DNA of 9,940 bases from an uncultured Erysipelotrichaceae bacterium (GTDB lineage Bacteria > Bacillota_I > Bacilli_A > Erysipelotrichales > Erysipelotrichaceae): the NCBI GenBank assembly GCA_900314345.1, contig OMUX01000254.1, positions 1 to 9,940 of the forward strand, in the 5' to 3' direction. The translations under genes and the position numbers were made by a program. Shown one piece after another: positions 1-6,388 of the stretch. Within the stretch, counting starts at the first letter, position 1; the number at the start of each line of letters is the position of its first letter. The notes beneath the pieces were generated by a model. It was given only the letters and a program-made list of their open reading frames with translations. It was not told where the DNA came from and searched no databases.

Positions 1-6
1 GCTGGT

Positions 7-876
7 TCACGAACACCTGCCGCACCTTGTGCACCCGTTGCATGTCATGCGCATGCCGCATTCCTGGCATTTCCTCCCGAAGTATGGTTTGTACAGTTCC
101 TCTTCGGACAAAGGGTTGCCGAAGGTATCCGTCAGTCTGAAATTCATCGGTTTTCCCTGGAAGCTCAGACCGGACTTATATGCCTGCTGGCTCTGTACAC
201 CATCTTCCAGCATGTATGTCCTGCCATCCTTTACAAAACACCTGCCTGTGCCGCAGAACACAAAGGTGACATTGTATTCCGCACATTCATCATGGAGTGT
301 CTTCACCCATTCATAGTGACATGGTCTTGCCCCGTCATAGTTCTCCCCGTCGCACAGCACCTGCTCAATCTGTCCGGTAGGAAGATATTCACGGATACTG
401 ACAGGACCGATAAACGGAGCACACATGATGCCCTTGTGTTTAAAGGGAAGATCCAGCAGGATCGGGATGCGTTCATCTGCTCTCTTCTGGTTTTCACAGG
501 TGACATTGAGCATCACATTCTCCCAGCCATCACCCCAGTCTTTCGGAAGATGATCTTTGATGCGCTGTGGCCGCTTGGTAAGCAGGAAGAACTTTACATC
601 CGGACGTTCGTGCATAATATCCCATGCTTCATCACGCCAGGGATCCGCCTCTTCCAGGAAGAAGTCGCTGGTCATGCATACCCTGAGCATCTCACCGCTC
701 TGGATCTTGTATCTCCCGTTTCTGTCTTTGCTTAATGGGTAGCGGAAGCCTGCCTTGGTACGGTGGATTTCAGAACCGTTCCTGCCCCTTAGTGCATCGA
801 GATAGTACATGTAGCAGTGTTCACAGCCCTCGCTGCATTTCCGGCAGCCATGCCATGGATTCCAGATATCGTGCAT
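7..876 (-). CDS. DUF5131 (phage Gp37/Gp68-type) cysteine-rich protein
   Basis: This 289-residue protein belongs, by pattern, to the DUF5131/Gp37-Gp68 family, which is often described as radical-SAM-like but has no settled function. The N-terminus has the family signature WNPWHGC followed by C11, C14, C18 and C21, ending in HCY. This cluster could bind an Fe-S centre. The middle contains FIGPVS and GARPCHYEWVK, matching the family's conserved GPxx and GARPxxxEWV segments. The last 20 residues hold six further cysteines (270, 273, 279, 282, 285, 288) in C-x2-C knuckles, which could bind zinc or a second cluster. The ATG at 876 is preceded by a GAAAGGA ribosome site about 8 bases away. The gene has its own likely promoter and follows a terminator, so it is probably independent of the reductase operon. 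Family members occur in phages, but no other phage gene is visible here. The family call is firm; the function is unknown. Confidence 0.85.
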   Translation of the reverse strand: MHDIWNPWHGCRKCSEGCEHCYMYYLDALRGRNGSEIHRTKAGFRYPLSKDRNGRYKIQSGEMLRVCMTSDFFLEEADPWRDEAWDIMHERPDVKFFLLTKRPQRIKDHLPKDWGDGWENVMLNVTCENQKRADERIPILLDLPFKHKGIMCAPFIGPVSIREYLPTGQIEQVLCDGENYDGARPCHYEWVKTLHDECAEYNVTFVFCGTGRCFVKDGRTYMLEDGVQSQQAYKSGLSFQGKPMNFRLTDTFGNPLSEEELYKPYFGRKCQECGMRMTCNGCTRCGRCS

Positions 877-899
877 GCTCTGTCCTTTCTACATGAAAT

Positions 900-928
900 A
901 TCATATGCCTCCTCAATGGTTCAGCCAA
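900..928 (-). promoter_or_regulatory. Likely promoter of the DUF5131 gene
   Basis: On the minus strand, TTGGCT (923-928) and TATGAT (900-905) are separated by exactly 17 bases. The predicted start lies about 15-20 bases upstream of the ATG at 876, leaving just enough room for the ribosome site. The -35 box overlaps the T-tract of the preceding terminator, so the two units are packed back to back. Confidence 0.5.
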
Positions 929-955
929 AGGAAAAGCCAGTGTAGTGCACTGACT
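926..955 (-). terminator. Intrinsic terminator of the tat-reductase operon
   Basis: Read on the minus strand, an 8-bp stem (AGTCAGTG pairing with CACTGGCT, one G-U pair) with a 5-base loop spans 935-955. It is followed by TTTTCCTTT. It begins 27 bases after the reductase stop codon and separates that operon from the DUF5131 gene. Confidence 0.7.
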
Positions 956-981
956 CTTCTGTTTGATGCGCGAATGAGTGA

Positions 982-3012
982 TTATTTTCCGGCGATGACC
1001 TTTGCGGCACGGCGTCCGAATGTCATCGTACGGCCGCATGCAAGACCTACAACCAGGTTCGGATAGTTGTTGGCAAAGAATCCGCCTGTGCAGTCGCCTG
1101 TTGCATAGAGGCCTTCGATGGCTGTGCCGTCTTCACGGATGACCTGCATGTTGGTGTTGATACGGCAGCCATCCATGGTTGTCAGATGCCATGCGCATGT
1201 TCTTGCGCCATAGAACGGACCCTGATCAATCGGTGTCAGCTTGTGCTTGTCCTTGCCATAGTCTGTGTCTTCACCGTTTGCACAGAGTTCATTGTAGTGC
1301 TCTACGGTCTTGACCAGTTCATCAGCCGGGATGTTCAGCTTCTCGCCAAGCTCTTCAATGGTATCTGCCTGTACGACATAGCCCTTGGCAAGCAGGGAGT
1401 TCTCCCCTTCCATCATGTCGCTCCATGTGGAGTCGAAGTAATGGTTCGGGATTGCACCGTTGTCCCACGGGAACAGTCTGTAGCAGCCGACAGCCTGGAA
1501 CTGTTCGCTGTACTGCTTTGCATTGGAATCCCAGATTGTACAGTAGGTATGATTCTGCTGCATGTACATGCTGTGCAGCATGAACTCATACGGTGCAGCT
1601 TCGTTTGCGAAACGATCGCCGTTGAGGTTAACCTTCAGGAACGGCTGCTCACCGAACCAGAACCATGCACCGTTTGTCTCATAGCCAGCCGTCTCTGTCG
1701 GAAGGACAGCTCCACGGTTGAACATCATGGATTCATGTGTGCAGTCCATGTTGGCACCTGCCCACAGCATAGCCTTGATACCGGAGCCATCGCCCTTGGA
1801 ACCGATCGGAACGTTGGTCTTCATCTTCAGGGTCTCCGGCTGCAGTGCCTTGAGCATCTCCGTGTTTGTGCAATAGCTTCCTGTGGAGACGATGACACCC
1901 TTGGATGCCTTGATGCAGATGTAGTGCTGGTCATTCTGATCCTGGGCAATGAGTCCTGTGACCTTGCCGCTGTCATCCTGCAGAAGTCTGACAAGCTTGG
2001 TGGAGAACCTGAAGTCTACATCGTTGAACTGCTCGACATACTCGGTGAATACCTTGGAGGTTGTCAGCTCCTTGTCGGAATCATCAACCTTGTGCGGGGA
2101 ATGGGATGTAGCAAATGCCTTGTAACGGCTGGGATCAGAAGCATCGCCTGCGCCTGCCTCCCACTGTACGAAGTACTTGCCGGAATCCTCCAGGATGCCG
2201 CCGACCCAGTCAACCAGCTCGCCGGAGTTGTCTGCCCATGTACGGATCAGATCATAGTCGACATAGCCGGAACCATAGCGGGCGATCTCATTGACGATCT
2301 CAACCTTGTCAATGGCCAGCTGCGGGAATTCCTTGAGTCCTTCCGTCTGGTACTTGGAATTGATGGCTGCGATATCCTCCTTGATGTTGGAAGGCTTCTC
2401 ACCCATCTCAATGACAACGGTCTTCACATTGTTCTCAGCCAGTGTCATGGCTGCTGCCCAGCCGCCTGTGCCAAGACCTGCAACGACAGCCTCTGTTTCG
2501 ATTGTTTCGCTGCAGTCAGCCTCGGAAAGATCCGGTGCTTCACCCAGCCAGTCTTCATTGGCCGGCTTCTCATTGGAAGATGTGTTTACAACTGCAGTGC
2601 CGCCAGCCTGCTGAATGCAGTCTGCAGCAGCCTTGAGGGCAGCTGTGCTTGTGACGGTGGCACCACTTACCATGTCGATGTCGATGCCCTGTGCATCCAG
2701 GATGGACTGTGCCAGAGTATCTGCAGCCTTGCCGCCGATATCCGGTGTTTCGCCGCTTGCATCTACCTTGACATCCGTGATGCTTGTTTCATCAAATGTC
2801 ATGGTAACGGTAACATCGCTGGCAATGCCCTTGGCACTTGCTGTGTAGGTGCCCGGCTTGTACTTCGCCGCTGTGCCTGCAGAAGCAGCGGAAGCTGCGG
2901 GAGCAGCACTGCGCTGTTTTTCACTGCATCCGGCATACGTGCCAAGACCTGCAGCCACAGCAGCAGCACCTAATCCCTTGAGAAAGTCCTTGCGGGAAAT
3001 CTGTGAGCTCAT
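982..3012 (-). CDS. Tat-exported flavin-dependent reductase (fumarate/urocanate reductase-type, FMN-binding plus FAD domains)
   Basis: This 676-residue protein probably acts outside the membrane as a terminal reductase of an enoate-type or related small organic acceptor. The start of the N-terminus (SRKDFLKG, then an Ala/Gly-rich stretch) is a Tat-type signal with RK in place of RR. It ends in YAGC29, a lipobox-like site, followed by an Ala/Ser-rich tether. Residues about 50-138 form an FMN-binding domain (PF04205 type). It carries the flavinylation motif D113-x-x-SGAT, so T119 is the predicted covalent FMN site. From about 172 an FAD_binding_2 domain begins with G179-x-G181-x-x-G184. It contains an NGDRFANE segment resembling the substrate-site region of fumarate reductases, and ends in the typical GLYATGDCTGG FAD-binding tail. 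No haem motif (CXXCH) was seen. A strong TAAGGAGG ribosome site precedes the ATG. It is the last gene of the tat operon, 29 bases after tatC. The substrate cannot be read from sequence. Confidence 0.88.
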   Translation of the reverse strand: MSSQISRKDFLKGLGAAAVAAGLGTYAGCSEKQRSAAPAASAASAGTAAKYKPGTYTASAKGIASDVTVTMTFDETSITDVKVDASGETPDIGGKAADTLAQSILDAQGIDIDMVSGATVTSTAALKAAADCIQQAGGTAVVNTSSNEKPANEDWLGEAPDLSEADCSETIETEAVVAGLGTGGWAAAMTLAENNVKTVVIEMGEKPSNIKEDIAAINSKYQTEGLKEFPQLAIDKVEIVNEIARYGSGYVDYDLIRTWADNSGELVDWVGGILEDSGKYFVQWEAGAGDASDPSRYKAFATSHSPHKVDDSDKELTTSKVFTEYVEQFNDVDFRFSTKLVRLLQDDSGKVTGLIAQDQNDQHYICIKASKGVIVSTGSYCTNTEMLKALQPETLKMKTNVPIGSKGDGSGIKAMLWAGANMDCTHESMMFNRGAVLPTETAGYETNGAWFWFGEQPFLKVNLNGDRFANEAAPYEFMLHSMYMQQNHTYCTIWDSNAKQYSEQFQAVGCYRLFPWDNGAIPNHYFDSTWSDMMEGENSLLAKGYVVQADTIEELGEKLNIPADELVKTVEHYNELCANGEDTDYGKDKHKLTPIDQGPFYGARTCAWHLTTMDGCRINTNMQVIREDGTAIEGLYATGDCTGGFFANNYPNLVVGLACGRTMTFGRRAAKVIAGK

Positions 3013-3041
3013 TTCTTTTCCTCCTTATAGGTTTTTATCAA

Positions 3042-3821
3042 TCAGGCTTCTTCTGCTGAAGCCTTTGACTCCTTTTTCTGATAGATCATCTTTGACAGCC
3101 ATGTGCTCAGCTCATACAGGGCACACATCGGCACAGCCACCATGATCTGGGATACGACATCGGGCGGGGTGATGATTGCCGCCACAAGGAAGATCACGAC
3201 AATGGCAATCTTTCTTGCCTTCTTCATCCATTCCGGCTTCATGATGCCAAGGCTTGTCATCAGTGCCACAATCACCGGCATCTCGAAGATCACGCCGAAG
3301 ATGATGAACACCGTCATGATGAAGCTGACAAACTCCTGAATGGAGATGCTTGCCTCAATACTGACTCCCTGCTGCAAAGAGATCAGGAAGTACAGCATGA
3401 ACGGGACACTGATCCTGTAGGCAAACAGGATGCCAATTACAAACATCCCGAAGCCAAACAGCAGTGCACCTGCCACACTCTTCCTGCTGTTTTCCGACAT
3501 GGCAGGAACGGCATAGGCATATGCCTCATAGGCTATAAACGGCGCCGCCAGCAGTACACCGGCAATCATGGCAAGCTGGAAATAGACCATGATCAGCTCC
3601 TGCGGGGCAATGAAGACAAACCGGTAGCCGTACTTTGTGCCCATGGCTGTCAGTCCGTCGGCAATCTGCGGGCTGAAGTACAATCCGAAGCCAAACCCCA
3701 CGGCAAAGGCAACGATGCATACGGCAATCCGGTTGCGCATTTCCCGCAGATGACCGGCTATGGTCATCGGTTCATCACTGATCTTCTTTTTATCTTCCTT
3801 GTTTTCCTTCTTACTGCGCAT
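3042..3821 (-). CDS. tatC: Sec-independent protein translocase TatC
   Basis: TatC is the polytopic receptor of the twin-arginine pathway. It recognises the signal peptide and recruits TatA to move folded proteins across the cytoplasmic membrane. The 259-residue length and six hydrophobic segments fit the family. Visible hallmarks are HLREMRNRI before the first membrane segment, FIAPQELIMVYF, the FEMP glutamate motif in the fourth segment region, and AAIITPPDVVSQ followed by VPMCALYE. The N-terminus is extended by a Lys/Glu-rich stretch of about 17 residues, and the C-terminus is charged. The ATG overlaps the end of tatA by 11 bases and has only a weak AAGG-like site 13 bases upstream, so translation is probably coupled to tatA. 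The neighbours suggest it mainly serves the reductase encoded directly downstream, as PhoD is encoded next to tatAd-tatCd in Bacillus subtilis. I cannot tell whether the genome has another tatC. Confidence 0.97.
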   Translation of the reverse strand: MRSKKENKEDKKKISDEPMTIAGHLREMRNRIAVCIVAFAVGFGFGLYFSPQIADGLTAMGTKYGYRFVFIAPQELIMVYFQLAMIAGVLLAAPFIAYEAYAYAVPAMSENSRKSVAGALLFGFGMFVIGILFAYRISVPFMLYFLISLQQGVSIEASISIQEFVSFIMTVFIIFGVIFEMPVIVALMTSLGIMKPEWMKKARKIAIVVIFLVAAIITPPDVVSQIMVAVPMCALYELSTWLSKMIYQKKESKASAEEA

Positions 3822-3996
3822 TGGAGTCTGTCTTGTCCTTGGCGGAATCTTCAGACTTCTCTCCTTCTTCCATGCCTTCCTTGAAGCTCTTGACGCTCTT
3901 TCCGAACATCTTGGTCAGCTTGGGAATCTGGGTCGGTCCGAAAAGGATGATGACGATGATCAGTACAATAAGCAGTTCCTGAGGTCCGATTTTCAT
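3811..3996 (-). CDS. tatA: Twin-arginine translocase subunit TatA
   Basis: This is a 61-residue TatA, the pore-forming or membrane-thinning subunit of the Tat system. The short N-terminus (MKIGPQE) is followed by a hydrophobic helix (about residues 7-19), the conserved FGP hinge, and an amphipathic helix (about 24-40, IPKLTKMFGKSVKSFKEGM). A short acidic/basic tail ends the protein. The size and order are canonical. The ATG at 3996 is 4 bases after the stop codon of the upstream TatA/B-like gene, with a GGAG site inside that gene's end. The end overlaps tatC. This tight packing supports one polycistronic message. Confidence 0.95.
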   Translation of the reverse strand: MKIGPQELLIVLIIVIILFGPTQIPKLTKMFGKSVKSFKEGMEEGEKSEDSAKDKTDSNAQ

Positions 3997-4000
3997 ATCA

Positions 4001-4504
4001 TTACGCTCCTGTCTTTTCTTCTGTTTCCTTGATATCGCTTGTTTCAGCTGTTTTCTCTGTTTCCTGTACAGCTGCAGTTACTGAAGACTGTGCTTCTTCT
4101 ACGGTTTCCTTGACCGGTTCCGGCTTCCTTGCACCGCAGCTGCTGCAGAAGTTCCTGTCATTCTCTGCACCGCATACCGGACAGATCCAGGTATTCTTCT
4201 TCTTTTCCTGCTGCTTTGCGGCTCTTTTCACTGCCTGTGAGGGATGCTGTACATCATGGATGGTCTTGTTGACCTGATCTGTTGCATCATTGATGGTATT
4301 TGCCGCATCCATCAGCGGTTTTGCGGCTTCATTGAGCGGTTTCACCACATCCTCCTGCAGTTCATCACTCATTTCGGCAGTTGCCTTCCTGAGGCTTGCA
4401 GCACCTTTTCCAAGCTGTTTCATATAAGAGGGAAGCTTGTCCGGACCGATGACAAACAATGCCACGATCAGGACAACGACGATTTCCCAGAATCCGATTT
4501 TCAT
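4001..4504 (-). CDS. TatA/TatB-like protein with C-terminal zinc ribbon
   Basis: This 167-residue protein begins like a TatA/TatB subunit: MKIGFWEI, a hydrophobic helix (about residues 7-20), then the IGPDKLP hinge and an amphipathic helix (about 24-40). Next comes a long helical, partly acidic region (about 45-100). A four-cysteine zinc ribbon follows (C108-x2-C111, C120-x2-C123) and then a Glu/Thr-rich tail. The extended cytoplasmic part resembles TatB more than TatA in layout, and TatB-like partners are uncommon in Firmicutes, where TatA often does both jobs. I place the start at the ATG at 4504. It matches the MKIG start of the neighbouring TatA and has an AGGAG site 11 bases upstream. 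An in-frame ATG 24 bases further upstream lacks a ribosome site. It is the first gene of the tat-reductase operon. The Tat-family N-terminus is clear; the role of the zinc ribbon is unknown. Confidence 0.88.
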   Translation of the reverse strand: MKIGFWEIVVVLIVALFVIGPDKLPSYMKQLGKGAASLRKATAEMSDELQEDVVKPLNEAAKPLMDAANTINDATDQVNKTIHDVQHPSQAVKRAAKQQEKKKNTWICPVCGAENDRNFCSSCGARKPEPVKETVEEAQSSVTAAVQETEKTAETSDIKETEEKTGA

Positions 4505-4521
4505 CTTTATATATTCTCCTG

Positions 4522-4536
4522 GATGCATGATGCATC
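4522..4536. promoter_or_regulatory. Perfect inverted repeat in the tat operon leader
   Basis: GATGCAT and ATGCATC flank a single G, giving a perfect 15-bp dyad directly upstream of the AGGAG ribosome site of the TatA/B-like gene. It could be a protein-binding site, possibly for the divergent LysR regulator, or a small leader hairpin. The symmetry is visible directly; the role is inferred. Confidence 0.4.
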
Positions 4537-4578
4537 GCGGATTAACGTTACCATTCAGTAAAGAACACAGAATTTCAA

Positions 4579-4587
4579 TGTTATAAT
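4579..4587 (+). promoter_or_regulatory. Extended -10 promoter of the LysR gene
   Basis: TGTTATAAT is a perfect -10 box (4582-4587) with an upstream TG (4579-4580), the extended -10 form that can work without a strong -35. No good -35 hexamer is seen at 16-18 bases. Transcription would start near 4594, about 27 bases before the LysR ATG. I see no equally convincing promoter for the opposite tat operon; a TTGAAA on the minus strand (4573-4578) lacks a good partner. Confidence 0.55.
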
Positions 4588-4591
4588 TACG

Positions 4592-4611
4592 TTATAAGCA
4601 GATACTTATAA
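4592..4611. promoter_or_regulatory. Inverted repeat over the predicted LysR transcription start
   Basis: TTATAAG (4592-4598) and CTTATAA (4605-4611) form perfect 7-base arms around a 6-base spacer. The dyad spans the predicted +1 of the LysR gene and touches its AAGGA ribosome site. This position suits an autoregulatory operator. As RNA it could also form a small hairpin affecting initiation. A related ACGTTA element occurs at 4545-4550 and again at 4589-4594, 44 bases apart. Confidence 0.4.
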
Positions 4612-4620
4612 GGAAGCCAT

Positions 4621-5490
4621 ATGCAGATTGCAATGCTGAAAACCTATACGGTGCTTGTGGAGAAGAAGTCCTTCTCAAAGACCGCATCCCTGCTTTACAT
4701 CTCCCAGCCTGCCCTCACTCAGCAGATTCAGAAAATGGAAGAGGAACTGGGATTTTCATTGATTGACCGCAGCAGACGCAATGTCTTTGAACTCACCCCT
4801 GCGGGAAAGCTGTTCTATGACTTTGCAAAGGATGCGGTTCACCGCTATGAAAGCACCCTGGAGGACTGCAGGGTTGCAGCAGGCATACAGAAGGCAAGGA
4901 TCATGGTGGGGATTGACCATCCGGAAACCGTGCTTCTGAAGAATGCAACGGTGATAAATTTCGCCAAAGCACATCCGGATGTGGAGCTTGAAATCAACTA
5001 CGGCATCCTGCGGCATCTCATGCAGGATCTGATCTCCGTTGAAAACCAGCTTGCCTTTATCCCGGAGCCATTCACCATGCCATTGGGCTATTCCTTTTAC
5101 CCGGTTGTTTCAGATTCCCTTGCCTGTGTCATGTCAAAGTCCTGTCCGCTTGCAAGGAAGAAGGAAATCACCATGGAGGATCTGAAGCACTATGCCATTC
5201 GTCTTCCGGAGGATGATACATATGCTGTGGTCAGACAGATCACTGCATATCTGAAAAAGGAATATCCGGACATGAAGCTGCGCACCTACCGCAACATCTC
5301 GATCTCCGGATCATTGAACAAGGATGAAGTGTTTATTACCATGCTGCACAGGAAGATACTGTACAAGGAACTGAAATGCATTCCTCTGAAGAGTCATTTC
5401 CATATTGTCATGGGCTATGCCGCCAAAGACAATGCCTCCCCTGCTGTCATGGACTTTATCCGCATGAACCAGGAAGATGCACTGAAATAA
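4621..5490 (+). CDS. LysR-family transcriptional regulator
   Basis: This 289-residue protein is a LysR-type regulator of typical length. Residues 1-60 form the winged helix-turn-helix (FSKTASLLYISQPALTQQIQKMEEELG, then LIDRSRRNVFELTPAG), followed by a linker helix. From about 95 the periplasmic-binding-protein-like effector domain begins (ARIMVGIDHPETVLL). Such regulators usually bind a small molecule and activate a divergently transcribed operon. Here that operon is the tat-reductase unit, so the ligand is plausibly the reductase substrate or a related compound; this is inference from layout. The ATG at 4621 has an AAGGA site about 6 bases upstream. No terminator is evident after the stop codon, and the next gene converges 18 bases away. 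Confidence 0.93.
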   Translation: MQIAMLKTYTVLVEKKSFSKTASLLYISQPALTQQIQKMEEELGFSLIDRSRRNVFELTPAGKLFYDFAKDAVHRYESTLEDCRVAAGIQKARIMVGIDHPETVLLKNATVINFAKAHPDVELEINYGILRHLMQDLISVENQLAFIPEPFTMPLGYSFYPVVSDSLACVMSKSCPLARKKEITMEDLKHYAIRLPEDDTYAVVRQITAYLKKEYPDMKLRTYRNISISGSLNKDEVFITMLHRKILYKELKCIPLKSHFHIVMGYAAKDNASPAVMDFIRMNQEDALK

Positions 5491-5508
5491 TCAGTTCTGC
5501 TGTATCAT

Positions 5509-6123
5509 TCAGCGCATGTTCTCCATGTATGAAATCCATTCCGACAAGGAATCTCTGTCAAATGTCTTCAAAGCTTCTGAATACATTCTGAATCCTTCCG
5601 GATCATCCTTCTGCATCATGCGCAGGGATTTCTTCGGCCCGTAATAGTATCTGCCTTTCATATCAAAGTAGATTTCCAGACTGTCGCACAGAAGCCAGTG
5701 CCAGCGGTAGTATCCCTCTGCATCCCCTCGTTCCGTTCGTGCCAGCATCTTTTCACACCAGTCCAGCTCCTGCTGGATTTCATCTGGTGTCTTTGATTTC
5801 TGAGAGGCAATGTACGCAAGTACCTTCTTCTGCAGCTTTTCAGCTGTTCCGTTTATATCAAGCAGGATCTTTCCGTCAAAGACCTGTACGAATTCCTCCG
5901 GATCATAGTCCTTCTGAAAGGTCTCTGCAGGACATCCGAATCCATCCAAAAACGTACAATCTATAATGGATGAATCACGTTTATTCTAACAATCCGTAAT
6001 CCCCAATTCGTCAAAATCACTGTTCAGGTTCGCACTTCCATCCGCAAAAGAGCCATAGGTGATGATGGCCTGCGGATGATAGGCATCCATAAGATACTGA
6101 AGAATCTGATTTTCTGATTTCAT
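5509..6123 (-). pseudogene. Nucleotidyltransferase (antibiotic-adenylyltransferase fold) interrupted by an in-frame TAG
   Basis: Read from an ATG at 6123 with an AGGGAG ribosome site 10 bases upstream, one frame runs 204 codons to a TGA at 5509. A single TAG interrupts it at codon 46 (5986-5988). The part before the stop has the nucleotidyltransferase signature GSFADGS (24-30) followed by S35-D36-F37-D38, whose two aspartates bind the catalytic metal. A third candidate aspartate (codon 60) lies after the stop. The remainder (PAETFQ, FDGKILL, EKMLARTERGDAEGYYRWHWLL) keeps good coding character and resembles small clostridial nucleotidyltransferases. The frame is intact on both sides, so one base change would restore it. 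A downstream restart at a TTG (5949) would lack the catalytic motif. It could be a recent pseudogene or a sequencing error. Any resistance role is unproven. Confidence 0.82.
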
Positions 6124-6149
6124 GCTCTGCTATCTCCCTGGGTTTTGTC

Positions 6150-6174
6150 ATATTTGCGACAGTGCCGCAAATAT
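6150..6174. promoter_or_regulatory. 25-bp near-perfect palindrome, probable operator
   Basis: The arms ATATTTGCG (6150-6158) and CGCAAATAT (6166-6174) are perfect complements. The central bases continue the symmetry with one mismatched pair, giving 12-base half-sites around one central base. It lies about 10 bases upstream of the ribosome site of the interrupted nucleotidyltransferase gene, where a repressor dimer would block transcription. No T-run follows, so it is not a terminator. No regulator gene is next to it. Confidence 0.5.
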
Positions 6175-6351
6175 TCCGAGCCACGATATTCATCAAAATC
6201 AAAAGCACAAGACTGTCAGGCTTTGTCCTATGCTCCTGCATCTAATGTCTGTACCAGCGGCGTGTGGACCGGACGGAATTTTCCACCTCGGACAGCTCTG
6301 CGCTTCTATCTGCATTATAGATGTTGTTCTTTGCAATGGACAGACTGCCGC

Positions 6352-6379
6352 AAAAAGAAAACACCGTGCAGGTGTTCTC
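6352..6379 (-). terminator. Intrinsic terminator of degV
   Basis: On the minus strand, a 9-bp stem (GAGAACACC with GGTGTTTTC, one G-U pair) closes a TGCAC loop and is followed by TTTTT. It begins about 10 bases after the degV stop codon. Between it and the nucleotidyltransferase start (6124-6351) I find no recognisable gene, only a TATAAT-like box on the minus strand (6314-6319) and the palindrome at 6150-6174. Confidence 0.8.
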
Positions 6380-6388
6380 TCAATATTC

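Noticed and set aside
1..900. A prophage or mobile element suggested by the Gp37/Gp68-type gene
   Set aside because: No integrase, structural phage gene, direct repeat or terminal repeat is visible; a single such gene is not enough.
1186..2973. A 595-codon open frame on the plus strand opposite the reductase
   Set aside because: It is exactly antisense to a strongly supported gene, is unusually cysteine-rich, matches no family I know and has no ribosome site. Codon bias of the true gene explains the lack of stops.
4592..4611. Reading the inverted repeat as a terminator
   Set aside because: The arms are almost all A/T and no T-run follows in a suitable place; it lies at the start of the LysR gene, so an operator is more likely.
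5491..5525. A possible bidirectional terminator between the LysR gene and the nucleotidyltransferase
   Set aside because: Only a 4-bp GCTG/CAGC pairing is present, with no T-run on either strand.
6017..6241. A 74-codon minus-strand frame upstream of and overlapping the nucleotidyltransferase
   Set aside because: It is out of frame with the conserved GSFADGS...SDFD coding region and shows no recognisable family; the overlapping nucleotidyltransferase frame is far better supported.
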